From Actinomycetota bacterium (GTDB lineage: Bacteria > Actinomycetota > Acidimicrobiia > Acidimicrobiales > Ilumatobacteraceae), in the NCBI GenBank assembly GCA_005800965.1, contig SYEA01000088.1, positions 1 through 29,506 of the forward strand: a DNA stretch of 29,506 nt. Direction: 5' to 3'. Position numbers and translations under genes: made by a program. A model generated the notes under the pieces. That model was not told where the DNA came from and made no database searches. It saw nothing but the letters and a program-made list of their open reading frames with translations. Below, one piece after another: positions 17,116 to 24,868 of the stretch; position 1 is the first letter of the stretch; every line of letters starts with the position of its first letter.

Positions 17116-17124
17116 GGTGTGAAT

Positions 17125-17130
17125 GCTCCT
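17125..17130 (-). promoter_or_regulatory. Ribosome binding site of the E2 gene
   Basis: AGGAGC on the minus strand lies 9 nt before ATG 17115, within the 18-bp lpd-E2 gap. It is one of the few clear Shine-Dalgarno sites in the window, suiting an internal operon gene. Confidence 0.6.
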
Positions 17131-17133
17131 GTG

Positions 17134-18537
17134 TTAAGCGTTAATGCTTCGGCCCGTAAGGGACATGACGGTTTCACCGAACAACTCCGTCAGGCTCGGA
17201 TGCGGTTGGAGGAATTCAGCAATCTCGTCGACCGTTGCTTCCCAGTTGACTGCCAGATACCCACCGGATAACTGCTCGGTGACCCATGGGCCCACCATGT
17301 GCACGCCGAGCACTTGACCGGCACGCCCGTCACGATCTTTTTTGGCAATGACTTTGACCAAACCGTCAGGCTCGCCGAGAATCATCGCCCGTGAGTTTGA
17401 GCGAAACTGATGCTTGGCCACCACGACGTCGTGGCCTGCCGCCCGCGCTTGTTCTTCTGATGGGCCGGCCCAAGCAACTTCGGGATGGCAATAGATCGCC
17501 CAGGGCACACGGTCGTACATCACTGGATACACCTTTTCGCCGCGCATGTGCTTGACCGCCACGATCGCTTCGGCATAGGCCACGTGCGCGAGTTGCGCAG
17601 TGGCAATCACGTCTCCGACTGCGTACACATTCGGCTCGGCAGTTTGGCAATAACCATCAACTTCAACAAAACCGCGCTCGCTGACTTTTACCTTGGTTCC
17701 TCTCAGGCCAAGTTCATCGGTGTATGGCCGGCGGCCGACAGACACCACGACTGCGTCGACCTCTAACGTGTCGCCCGAACCAAACGACACCGTGGTACCA
17801 CCTGCAGCGTTTGGAGTGTGGCCGGTGATTTTCACGTCAGTGCGAATGTCGATGTTCTTTTTCTTGAACGTCTTGACCACCACGTTGGCCACGTCATGAT
17901 CAAGGCCTGGCAACACCTTGGGTAGCCCCTCCAAAATGGTCACTGCTGCACCTAAATCAGAAAGACACGAGGCAAACTCACAGCCGATGGCACCCCCACC
18001 AATCACTGCGATGCGCGCCGGAATTTTGTCGAGCGCCAACACCTCGTCGGAAGTCATGATCGGCCCGCCCACATCGAAACCTGGAATGGTGCGCGGCACC
18101 GAACCGGGTGCCAAAATCACGTTGGCACCGACGAGCGTGCGCGTGCTTCCATCAGCGGCACGCACCGTGACGGTACGGTCAGCACCGAGCGAGCCGGCCC
18201 CCAGCAGGTAGGTGACTTTTTTGCTCTTGGTCAGACCAGTCAAACCTTTAACCAAGTTGTTGACGATGGTTTGTTTGCGGGCTTGCACCACAGCAAAGTT
18301 CACTGCCGGCGCAGTCGCTTCGATACCGAAATCTTTTGCATGCGCCACATGACGAAACACGGCAGCACTTTCCAGGAATGCTTTGGCAGGGATACAACCG
18401 CGGTTGAGGCAGGTGCCGCCGATCGTGTCTTTTTCTACGAGGGCCACCTTCATACCGGCTGAGGCCGCGTAGAAGGCTGCGGCATAACCACCTGGGCCGC
18501 CGCCTACGACGACGAGATCAAATTGTTCGCCAGACAC
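17134..18537 (-). CDS. lpdA: Dihydrolipoyl dehydrogenase (E3)
   Basis: FAD enzyme that reoxidises the dihydrolipoyl arm of E2 and passes electrons to NAD+. It is 467 aa, the usual length. The N-terminal FAD site VVGGGPGGYAAAF begins near residue 10; the redox disulfide is C43/C48 in GGTCLNRGCIP; an NAD-binding IAVIGGGAIGCEFA lies centrally; and the C-terminal dimer interface supplies the base H446 and E451 (HPSLTELFGE). GTG 18537 is chosen as start because upstream in-frame codons overlap the preceding gene and encode an Arg/Ser-rich stretch unlike any E3; it places the flavin motif where expected. TACCGT lies 8 nt upstream, so a leaderless internal transcript is possible. The E2 gene follows at 18 bp, which fixes its role in an oxoacid dehydrogenase complex. 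Confidence 0.95.
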   Translation of the reverse strand: MSGEQFDLVVVGGGPGGYAAAFYAASAGMKVALVEKDTIGGTCLNRGCIPAKAFLESAAVFRHVAHAKDFGIEATAPAVNFAVVQARKQTIVNNLVKGLTGLTKSKKVTYLLGAGSLGADRTVTVRAADGSTRTLVGANVILAPGSVPRTIPGFDVGGPIMTSDEVLALDKIPARIAVIGGGAIGCEFASCLSDLGAAVTILEGLPKVLPGLDHDVANVVVKTFKKKNIDIRTDVKITGHTPNAAGGTTVSFGSGDTLEVDAVVVSVGRRPYTDELGLRGTKVKVSERGFVEVDGYCQTAEPNVYAVGDVIATAQLAHVAYAEAIVAVKHMRGEKVYPVMYDRVPWAIYCHPEVAWAGPSEEQARAAGHDVVVAKHQFRSNSRAMILGEPDGLVKVIAKKDRDGRAGQVLGVHMVGPWVTEQLSGGYLAVNWEATVDEIAEFLQPHPSLTELFGETVMSLTGRSINA

Positions 18538-18565
18538 GTATATAGACGGTAGCCGTTGGGCGGGC

Positions 18566-18985
18566 TTAGGCGCCCAACCACTGGGATTTGTCGCCGTCGC
18601 GCGCGAACACCAGTGTCGGTGTGCCGACTGCCACGACGAACTCGAGCACGCACGTGACGCTGCTGATGCCGGACACACACTGCGACGATGCCTGCGGTGT
18701 GGTGATCTCGCCGTTCGCCAACATCGACCAGCCATCAAGCGGCGAACTTCCCATTGGCACAACAGCGAAGTTGTCCATGGTGATTTCCGCCAACGTTTGC
18801 TCGGCAGTCACCTGCAGGCTCCTCACCGTCACGTCAAGGCCACCAACCTGCACCGTCGTACCGATGGCGTACAGCCGTGGTGATTCTTGCGGCTCGGTGG
18901 CGGTCTGCAACAGTTTCGCGCTACCGGCAACAAGGATCAATAGCCCACAAACCAGGCTGGCGATGATGAGTTTTCGTGTGCTCAC
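18566..18985 (-). CDS. Small secreted or membrane-anchored protein, unknown
   Basis: A 139-aa protein not assigned to a known family. Residues 5-25 form a hydrophobic N-terminal segment after a short positive start (MSTRK), fitting a signal peptide or single anchor; the Cys in this segment is not in a convincing lipobox. The rest looks beta-rich, with a pattern (IGTTVQVGGLDVTVRSLQV) loosely like DUF4352/immunoglobulin-like domains, and has two cysteines in QCVSGISSVTC that could form a disulfide outside the cell. Start is GTG 18985, with TACGCT 7 nt upstream. It precedes lpd by 28 bp on the same strand and may lead that transcript, though no functional connection is evident. It is divergent from the OB-fold gene. 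Confidence 0.75.
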   Translation of the reverse strand: MSTRKLIIASLVCGLLILVAGSAKLLQTATEPQESPRLYAIGTTVQVGGLDVTVRSLQVTAEQTLAEITMDNFAVVPMGSSPLDGWSMLANGEITTPQASSQCVSGISSVTCVLEFVVAVGTPTLVFARDGDKSQWLGA

Positions 18986-18992
18986 CTCGTTG

Positions 18993-19002
18993 AGCGTACG
19001 CT
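18993..19002. promoter_or_regulatory. Self-complementary overlapping divergent -10 boxes
   Basis: AGCGTACGCT is a perfect 10-bp palindrome. It contains TACGCT on both strands, sharing the central TA: on the minus strand 7 nt before the GTG at 18985, on the plus strand 13 nt before the ATG at 19016. Simultaneous use of both would be mutually exclusive; it could alternatively be a regulator site. Confidence 0.35.
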
Positions 19003-19015
19003 GAAGTCAACTCTT

Positions 19016-19381
19016 ATGGGTATACGCAACTACCTCAGCCGTGGTTCACAAACAAAGGACGAACTTATTTCCGAACGCCTTTGTGCAAAGTTTGGAGAAC
19101 TAAACATGGTCACATTGGCCGACATGCCGATGCGTCGGCGGGTCGACGTGTGTGGCGAGATTCGTCGCATGAGCGTCAAGCCGAGGGCCGGCATCCCCGC
19201 CGTCGAAGTAGAAATCAGTGATGGCACGGGTGAAATCACCGTCATCTTCAGTGGCCGCGAACGAATTCCCGGTGTCGGCCACAATCGCGGTCTCACCGTG
19301 TCAGGGGTTGCCCACTGGGAAGGTAAACGTCGGGTGATGTTGAACCCGATCTACCGCTTGCTTCCGAGCCCCGGCCAGTAA
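19016..19381 (+). CDS. OB-fold nucleic acid-binding domain protein
   Basis: A 121-aa protein consisting of a short helical N-terminus (about 1-35) and one OB-fold (about 40-118), with typical strands RVDVCGEIRRMSV, VEVEISDGTGEITVIFSGR and VSGVAHWEGKRRVMLNPIYR. OB-folds of this RecG-wedge/tRNA-anticodon type generally bind single-stranded nucleic acid. The gene is widespread in actinobacteria beside TrkA and APC-type permease genes (compare Rv2694c in M. tuberculosis), and that context recurs here. Its biochemical role is unknown. It is convergent with the trkA pair (23-bp gap) and divergent from the small secreted protein. Confidence 0.85.
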   Translation: MGIRNYLSRGSQTKDELISERLCAKFGELNMVTLADMPMRRRVDVCGEIRRMSVKPRAGIPAVEVEISDGTGEITVIFSGRERIPGVGHNRGLTVSGVAHWEGKRRVMLNPIYRLLPSPGQ

Positions 19382-19404
19382 CGCGCGCGGAAGTGCTTGC
19401 GGCT

Positions 19405-20073
19405 TTAGCCCACCAACAATTTGGCGACTGCAGCCTCAGCGTCTTCGGTGATGAGCGCCATCACTTCGTCACCCGAGCGCAGCACGGTGTCTTTGGTGGG
19501 CACCATGACCCGCTCGGCACGCACGATTGCCACGATTGTTGCACTGCGGGGCAGCGCCAAATCTGCCAGCGCGCGATTGACAGCAGGTGACGACTCGGCA
19601 AGGGTCACCTCAACGAGTTCGGCTTTGCCGCCTTTCAATTGCATGAGGCGAACGAAGTTGCCAACTGATGTTGCCTCTTGCACGAGGCTCGTGATGAGGT
19701 GCGGCGTCGATACCGAAACATCGACACCCCACATCTCGTTGAACATCCAATAGTTCTTCGGATTATTGGCGCGCGCCACCACACGGGGCACGCCGAACTC
19801 TTGCTTGGCCAAGAGCGAGATCACCAAGTTGTCTTCATCGTCACCAGTCACCGATGCAACGACATCGGCGTCACGACACCCGACTGCATCAAGCACCAAA
19901 TAATCGCAGGCATCACCAAAGTGCCATTCGATGCCTGTTGATTCAGGGCGCGACTGATATTCGCGAATGGTTTTGCGATCGTTGTCGAGAATCGTCACGG
20001 TGTGACCAGCGTTCACCATCTCGCGTGCTGTGAAGCGCCCAACGCTGCCACCCCCCGCAATGATTACTTTCAT
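19405..20073 (-). CDS. TrkA family potassium-channel/transporter regulatory protein (RCK), second of pair
   Basis: A 222-aa cytosolic RCK protein: a Rossmann RCK_N domain (about 1-135) with nucleotide loop GGGSVG (7-12) and acidic D30 at the end of the second strand, followed by an RCK_C domain (about 140-222). Such proteins bind NAD(H), ATP or c-di-AMP and gate K+ transporters. Its ATG overlaps the stop of the upstream paralogue as ATGA, so the two are made together, probably as a hetero-oligomeric ring. This equals the CeoB/CeoC arrangement of mycobacteria. No TrkH/TrkG membrane subunit is in the window; the KimA-like permease across the divergent promoter is the nearest K+ transporter. Confidence 0.93.
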   Translation of the reverse strand: MKVIIAGGGSVGRFTAREMVNAGHTVTILDNDRKTIREYQSRPESTGIEWHFGDACDYLVLDAVGCRDADVVASVTGDDEDNLVISLLAKQEFGVPRVVARANNPKNYWMFNEMWGVDVSVSTPHLITSLVQEATSVGNFVRLMQLKGGKAELVEVTLAESSPAVNRALADLALPRSATIVAIVRAERVMVPTKDTVLRSGDEVMALITEDAEAAVAKLLVG

Positions 20074-20732
20074 CGCCGCTCCCCCGGGCCCTTGGCCAAA
20101 AATGCATCAAGTTGAGCGACTTCGTTGCTGAGCACGGCAATGTACAGCACGTCGCCCTGCTGCACGATCACATCGTCGCTGGCCACCAGCGCTTTGCCGA
20201 AGCGACGAAACCCAACCACCTTGGCCGGGCCGCGGTCAAGTTCGCCGGCTCGTTCACCAACCCAAGCGTCAGCGGCATTGCGCTCGACGAGCACCAATTC
20301 AGCACTCGGGTCGGTCCACTCCACGGATGGCCGATCGGTCATGATGCGGCGCATGATTCGCTCTGCAGTCCACTTCACCGTGGCCACAGTGGCAATGCCG
20401 AGGCGTTCATAAATTTCGGACCGCTTCGGGTCATAGATACGAGCAACGACGCTTTGAATGCCGAACCGCTCGCGGGCCACCCGAGCAACCAGAATATTGG
20501 AGTTATCACCGTTGGTGACGGCCGCAAGAGCGCCGGCCCGCTCGATGCCCGCAGCAATCAAGATGTCGGGGTCGAAACCAATACCAACGAGAGTCTGACC
20601 AGCGAAGTCGTCACCGAGTCGCAGGAACGCATCCGACCGGCGATCAACAACGGCGACGGTGTTACCAAGGGCGCACAGTTCGCGGGCCAACGTAGAGCCC
20701 ACACGCCCACAACCAACGATGACGACGTGCAC
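20070..20732 (-). CDS. TrkA family potassium-channel/transporter regulatory protein (RCK), first of pair
   Basis: A 220-aa RCK protein with RCK_N (about 1-130), nucleotide loop GCGRVG (7-12) and acidic D30 in VAVVDRRSD, then RCK_C (about 135-220). It is the first gene of a two-gene operon with its paralogue (ATGA overlap). GTG 20732 is used as start because it begins the first beta strand correctly (MHVVIVGCGRVG) and TACGAT lies 8 nt upstream. It is divergent from the KimA-like transporter across a 49-bp spacer. Regulation of that transporter is a reasonable inference but not shown by sequence. Confidence 0.93.
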   Translation of the reverse strand: MHVVIVGCGRVGSTLARELCALGNTVAVVDRRSDAFLRLGDDFAGQTLVGIGFDPDILIAAGIERAGALAAVTNGDNSNILVARVARERFGIQSVVARIYDPKRSEIYERLGIATVATVKWTAERIMRRIMTDRPSVEWTDPSAELVLVERNAADAWVGERAGELDRGPAKVVGFRRFGKALVASDDVIVQQGDVLYIAVLSNEVAQLDAFLAKGPGERR

Positions 20733-20739
20733 GAACTAC

Positions 20740-20746
20740 TATCGTA
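20740..20746. promoter_or_regulatory. Overlapping divergent -10 boxes, trkA pair and KimA-like gene
   Basis: The 7-mer TATCGTA gives TATCGT on the plus strand (20740-20745) for the permease and TACGAT on the minus strand (20741-20746) for the trkA pair. Both fit TANNNT. The permease would have a leader of roughly 30 nt; the trkA transcript would be nearly leaderless. Confidence 0.35.
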
Positions 20747-20781
20747 CTTCGCAACTCGCGTGTTCGAGAAAGCGTCGGCTC

Positions 20782-22665
20782 ATGGCACCAACTACCAAAG
20801 ACAACCGCACGGGCTTTGCCCGCATTAAGCGTCGGTTGGTTGGCAAGCCCATTGCCAACAGCGAAGATGCCCATCATCGTCTAAAAAAACGCGTTGCACT
20901 TCCGGTTTTTGCCAGCGATGCAATCTCGAGTACGGCGTATGCAACCGAAGAGATTCTCATCGTCTTTTTGACGATGGCTGCCATCGGTATGGCCGCCTTC
21001 GAGAATCTCGTGCCAATCTCGATCATGGTGGTCGTGTTGCTGGCCATCGTGGTCAACAGCTACCGACAGACGATTCACGCCTACCCGCAGGGTGGTGGTA
21101 GTTACATCGTTGCCAAGGACAACCTCGGTAGATACCCGTCGCTCGTATCGGGCGCCTCGATGCTTGTGGATTACATCCTCACAGTTGCAGTGTCCGTTGC
21201 GGGTGGTGTTGCGGCCATCGTGTCGGCCTTCAACGGTTTGGCGCCATACCGCGTCTGGCTCTGCGTTGCCTTCATCTTCCTCGTCACGTTCGCCAACCTG
21301 CGCGGTGTGCGCGAGTCAGGTGCGCTCTTCGCGCCACCTACGTATCTCTATATCGTGAGTCTGGCTGCGCTCATTCTGGTCGGTTTGTACCGCGTATATT
21401 TTCAGGACCTCGGGCCAATAGCGCACACGGGAGCAGTCGAGCGCGAACTCATTGAAGGGCAAAAAGCGCTCACGTTGTTTTATTTCCTGAAAGCGTTCTC
21501 CTCGGGTGCCGTCGCACTGACAGGCATTGAGGCCATAGCTGACGGAGTGCCCGCCTTCGAAAAGCCCGAGGCAAAAAACGCCTCAAAGACGCTCATGATG
21601 ATGGCCGTCATTCTTGGAACTTCGTTCTTCGGTCTGAGCCTGCTCGCTCAACAGCTTGAACCGCTCAAGGATCACGAGGGAAAGATACGTGACACTGTTC
21701 TGGCACAGTTGGCCGAGCAGGTCTACGGTGGTCGCAATATCTTTTTCTTTGTCACACAATTCGCGACGTTCGGCATTCTCATTCTCGCTGCGAATACGGC
21801 TTACGCCGACTTTCCGCGGCTCTCGTCAGTAATCGCCAAAGATAGTTTTCTCCCTCGACAATTCGCCAACCGCGGAGACCGTCTGGTTTTCAGTAACGGC
21901 ATCATTGCCCTCGGCGTCGCTGCGTCAGCATTGGTAATCGCCTTCGGCGGCATCGTGAATGCCCTCATCCCGCTTTATGCGGTCGGGGTATTCACTGGCT
22001 TTACCATCAGCCAGACCGGAATGTTGGTGCGTTTGGTGCGCTTGCGTGAAAAGTCGTGGCCCCTCATGGCATTTTTCACTGGCATCGGTGCGCTCACCAC
22101 TCTCGCAGTTGCTCTAGCGGTAGTAATCGTGAAGTTCACCGATGGCGCATGGATTCCTGCGGTTGTGATTCCGACCATGATTTTCATCTTCACTTTCATC
22201 AACCGTCACTACATGCGAGTTCGAGAGTTCCTCAAGGTTGCAGAGCAGGTCGTTCCGCCATTCCGCACTCACTTCGTGGTGGTTCTGGTGGGCTCGATTA
22301 ATGCTGGTGTCGTACAGGCGGTGAAATACGCTCAGAGCCTGAACCCAGATCGCCTGTTGGCCCTCAGCATCGTGGGTTCCAACGAAGAGTCGGTTGAATT
22401 GCAGCGCACCTGGGCACAGAATTTCCCCAACGTTGCCCTCGACACCACTGTTGATGACTACCGCAATCTCACAGAGAAAGTCCTCACGGAAATTGAACGG
22501 CTCGACGGCCTGCAGTCAGACGACATCGTCACTGTCGTGATTCCAGAGTTCGTCACCAGCCTGCGTTCGCAGTGGCTACACAACCAGTCGGCGTTGGCTA
22601 TCAAGGCCCGATTGCTCTTCCGCCCGAACACGGTCGTGACATCAATCCCCATCGTGATTCCCTAA
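20782..22665 (+). CDS. KimA-like APC-superfamily potassium transporter
   Basis: A 627-aa inner-membrane transporter with about 12 helices (residues 40-475) and a soluble C-terminal domain (about 490-627). It matches the KimA (YdaO) branch of the APC superfamily, known for K+/H+ symport in B. subtilis, rather than typical amino acid permeases. Residues reported for K+ binding in KimA appear conserved in spacing and identity: D46 and Y53 (SDAISSTAY), D130, Y131, T134 and S138 (VDYILTVAVS), T247 and E250 (LTGIE), and Y399 (PLYAVGVF). Start ATG 20782 gives the normal N-terminus (KRRLVGKPIA about 20 residues in); in-frame codons back to 20659 overlap the trkA gene on the other strand and are not needed. 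Many genomes label it amino acid permease (Rv2690c-like). The neighbouring RCK genes support potassium. Confidence 0.88.
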   Translation: MAPTTKDNRTGFARIKRRLVGKPIANSEDAHHRLKKRVALPVFASDAISSTAYATEEILIVFLTMAAIGMAAFENLVPISIMVVVLLAIVVNSYRQTIHAYPQGGGSYIVAKDNLGRYPSLVSGASMLVDYILTVAVSVAGGVAAIVSAFNGLAPYRVWLCVAFIFLVTFANLRGVRESGALFAPPTYLYIVSLAALILVGLYRVYFQDLGPIAHTGAVERELIEGQKALTLFYFLKAFSSGAVALTGIEAIADGVPAFEKPEAKNASKTLMMMAVILGTSFFGLSLLAQQLEPLKDHEGKIRDTVLAQLAEQVYGGRNIFFFVTQFATFGILILAANTAYADFPRLSSVIAKDSFLPRQFANRGDRLVFSNGIIALGVAASALVIAFGGIVNALIPLYAVGVFTGFTISQTGMLVRLVRLREKSWPLMAFFTGIGALTTLAVALAVVIVKFTDGAWIPAVVIPTMIFIFTFINRHYMRVREFLKVAEQVVPPFRTHFVVVLVGSINAGVVQAVKYAQSLNPDRLLALSIVGSNEESVELQRTWAQNFPNVALDTTVDDYRNLTEKVLTEIERLDGLQSDDIVTVVIPEFVTSLRSQWLHNQSALAIKARLLFRPNTVVTSIPIVIP

Positions 22666-22703
22666 TTCGACAGTTGCGTAATTTTCGGTAGTCGGTTCGG
22701 GCG

Positions 22704-22709
22704 TAGTCT
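22704..22709 (+). promoter_or_regulatory. Candidate -10 box, leaderless epimerase mRNA
   Basis: TAGTCT is followed by 6 nt and ATG 22716, with no Shine-Dalgarno sequence. It would drive the plus-strand run to argJ. The gap from the permease stop (22666-22715) holds no terminator hairpin that I can see. Confidence 0.45.
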
Positions 22710-22715
22710 GACCAC

Positions 22716-23600
22716 ATGCGAATCGTCGTCTCGGGTGCCAGCGGGCTCATTGGCTCGGCTCTCGTGCCTCGGCTCGTTGCTCACGGTCACGACGTGGTGC
22801 GACTGGTGCGTCGCCCTGCCAAACATGGTGAGTCGACTTGGAACCCGTCCCGTGGCGACATCGATGCCACTGTTATCGATGGCGCTGACGCCGTCATTCA
22901 TCTGTCGGGTGCTGGCATCGGCGACAAGCGGTGGTCCAATTCGTACAAGCGAGAAATTCTCGACAGTCGTGTGAAAAGCACCAAGCTCTTGGCTTCGGTC
23001 ATCGCTGGCGCTGCCAAACGGCCATCAGTGTTTTTGTCGGGGTCGGCCATCGGCATCTACGGCGCTCGAGGTGACGAACCCCTTCATGAAGACGCCTCCG
23101 AAGGCACCGGGTTTCTGGCCGACGTCTGCAGGGAGTGGGAGGCCGCTGCCATCGGTGCCGGCACGCGCACGGTGTTGTTGCGCACCGGAATCGTGTTATC
23201 GCCCAAAGGTGGTGCACTGGCGAAACAGTTGCCATTGTTCCGCGCCGGTCTCGGCGGCAAGTTCGGTCGCGGCAACCAATGGCAAAGTTGGATCTCGATC
23301 GACGACGAAGTTGCCGCAATTGAGTACCTTCTCACTGCCAATCTGCAAGGTGCGGTGAATCTCACTGCCCCAGCACCCGTGACGAGTGCCCATTTTGCTG
23401 CCGTGATGGGCAAAGTGTTGCATCGCCCAGCCGTGCTTGCGGTGCCGTCAATCGGGCCAAAGCTGTTGCTTGGTGGGGAACTTGCCAACGCGTTGCTCTT
23501 CACCGGTCAGCGCGTGATTCCCGCAGTGTTGAGCGACGCTGGTTTCAAGTTCAGCCATCCCACGTTAGAAATTGCATTGCGCGCTCTGTTGCAAAAATGA
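22716..23600 (+). CDS. TIGR01777 family epimerase-like SDR
   Basis: A 294-aa extended short-chain dehydrogenase of the YfcH/SulA-like TIGR01777 family (NAD-dependent epimerase fold plus C-terminal DUF1731). Visible are the N-terminal nucleotide site VSGASGLIGSALVPRL (residues 4-19), DGADAVIHLSGAGIGDKRW, FLSGSAIGIYGARGDE in the place of the catalytic Ser/Tyr region, and the DUF1731-like end ALLFTGQRVIPAVLSDAGFKFSHPTLEIALRA split over residues 265-291. Physiological substrate is unknown for most of this family. Start ATG 22716 has TAGTCT 6 nt upstream. An FAD oxidoreductase gene follows after 19 bp on the same strand. Confidence 0.92.
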   Translation: MRIVVSGASGLIGSALVPRLVAHGHDVVRLVRRPAKHGESTWNPSRGDIDATVIDGADAVIHLSGAGIGDKRWSNSYKREILDSRVKSTKLLASVIAGAAKRPSVFLSGSAIGIYGARGDEPLHEDASEGTGFLADVCREWEAAAIGAGTRTVLLRTGIVLSPKGGALAKQLPLFRAGLGGKFGRGNQWQSWISIDDEVAAIEYLLTANLQGAVNLTAPAPVTSAHFAAVMGKVLHRPAVLAVPSIGPKLLLGGELANALLFTGQRVIPAVLSDAGFKFSHPTLEIALRALLQK

Positions 23601-23619
23601 TTCCGCAACCGGTGCGTCA

Positions 23620-24858
23620 GTGAGCCAACTTCCCGTTCGAGCCGACGTCGCCATCATTGGCGCTGGTTTGGCCGGGCTTGCTGCGGCACGCCACCTACAT
23701 GGCAGGTCGCTCAATGTTGTGGTGCTTGAGGCACAAGACGATGTGGGCGGACGAATTCGCACTGACGTTGTCGACGGCTTTCGTCTTGATCGCGGGTTTC
23801 AAACACTGCTGACTTCGTATCCCGAAATGCAACGCCAAATTGATACCGCCGCACTTGACCTGTGCAAGTTCGCACCGGGCGCACTCGTGATGATGCGTGG
23901 TCGCTCATATGAAGTGAGCGACCCGTTTCGTGCGCCGCGCTCGCTGCTCAGCACAGCACGCGCACCCATCGGCACCATCGCCGACAAAGCACGCATTGCC
24001 CTGTTGCGCGCACGCACGTTGCGGGGCGACCCGCGCGAGTTGCTGCGCGGACAAGACCTGCCCACGGTTGTGGCCCTGCGGCGAGCCGGATTTTCCCAGG
24101 CAATCATCGACCAGTTTTTTCGCCCGCTGTTCGGTGGCATCCAACTCGATCCATCGCTCACCACATCGCGACGCATGTTCGACATCATCTTTCGCAGCCT
24201 CGGTGCCGGTGACGCAGCTGTGCCCCGCCTCGGCATGGGCGCACTGCCGCGCCAGATGGCTGAACGCCTGCCTGGTGTCGTGCATCTCAACACCAAGGTG
24301 GCTTCACTCGACGGGCGCACCGTGGTGACGAGTGATGGTCGGCGTATCGAATGTCGCGCGGTAATCGTTGCCTCTGATTTGCCATCTGCCCGCGAACTCG
24401 TTGCAATGCCCGAGCGCGAGTCGCGCCGGGTAGGTGCGGTGTATTTCTCCACCGACAAAGCACCCACCGATTCACGGCTGGTCATCCTGGATGGCACGGG
24501 CAAAGGCCCCGTGCTCAACGCCGCCGTAATGAGCAACGTGTCGCCTAGTTATGCACCAGCCGGCAAGCACTTGGTGGTTGCGGCACTTCCCGATGTGATC
24601 GACGGCGACCTCGCTGCGGTCGCGCGCACACAATTGCGCACGTGGTGGGGGCCGCAGGTCGACGCCTGGGTGCATCTCCGCACATATCGCATTGCTCATG
24701 CCGGCGTCGAGCAACGCCCACCGTTTCACCCCAAGCGCAATATTGCCCTCGGCAACGGTGTGTTCGTCTGTGGTGATCATCGTGATACGGGCTCTTCGCA
24801 AGGTGCGCTGTTTTCTGGCCGACGCTGCGGCGAACTGGTGGCTGGCGCCCTCGCCTAG
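23620..24858 (+). CDS. FAD-dependent amine oxidase/phytoene desaturase-like oxidoreductase
   Basis: A 412-aa flavoprotein. The N-terminal dinucleotide motif IIGAGLAGLAAARHL (about 11-25) is followed by the GG-doublet region LEAQDDVGGRIRTD, as in amine oxidases, protoporphyrinogen oxidase and carotenoid desaturases. The C-terminal FAD contact is VFVCGDHRDTGSSQGALFSG. The middle is a substrate domain with no diagnostic motif, so the substrate is unknown. Start GTG 23620 puts the flavin motif close to the N-terminus; in-frame codons from 23572 overlap the epimerase. There is no clear ribosome binding site, suggesting coupling to the epimerase. Its stop TAG overlaps the presumed -10 of the next gene. 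Confidence 0.9.
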   Translation: MSQLPVRADVAIIGAGLAGLAAARHLHGRSLNVVVLEAQDDVGGRIRTDVVDGFRLDRGFQTLLTSYPEMQRQIDTAALDLCKFAPGALVMMRGRSYEVSDPFRAPRSLLSTARAPIGTIADKARIALLRARTLRGDPRELLRGQDLPTVVALRRAGFSQAIIDQFFRPLFGGIQLDPSLTTSRRMFDIIFRSLGAGDAAVPRLGMGALPRQMAERLPGVVHLNTKVASLDGRTVVTSDGRRIECRAVIVASDLPSARELVAMPERESRRVGAVYFSTDKAPTDSRLVILDGTGKGPVLNAAVMSNVSPSYAPAGKHLVVAALPDVIDGDLAAVARTQLRTWWGPQVDAWVHLRTYRIAHAGVEQRPPFHPKRNIALGNGVFVCGDHRDTGSSQGALFSGRRCGELVAGALA

Positions 24859-24861
24859 CGT
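24856..24861 (+). promoter_or_regulatory. Candidate -10 box overlapping a stop codon, SRPBCC gene
   Basis: TAGCGT begins with the TAG stop of the FAD oxidoreductase and ends 7 nt before ATG 24869, fitting a leaderless internal promoter. No Shine-Dalgarno sequence precedes the ATG. Confidence 0.4.
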
Positions 24862-24868
24862 CGTAGGC

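Noticed and set aside
16661..17122. Plus-strand open frame rich in Gly, Ala and Thr
   Set aside because: It is the reverse reading of the E2 Pro-Ala linker and lipoyl domain, with no features of its own.
18538..18762. N-terminal extension of 75 residues on dihydrolipoyl dehydrogenase
   Set aside because: It overlaps the preceding gene in another frame, is Arg/Ser-rich, and would push the FAD motif far from the N-terminus. GTG 18537 gives normal length.
19382..19404. Bidirectional terminator between the OB-fold and trkA genes
   Set aside because: The 23-bp gap contains GC-rich sequence but no convincing stem followed by a T run.
20659..20781. Extended start for the KimA-like permease
   Set aside because: The extra 41 residues lie over the trkA gene and its promoter on the other strand; ATG 20782 matches family N-termini.
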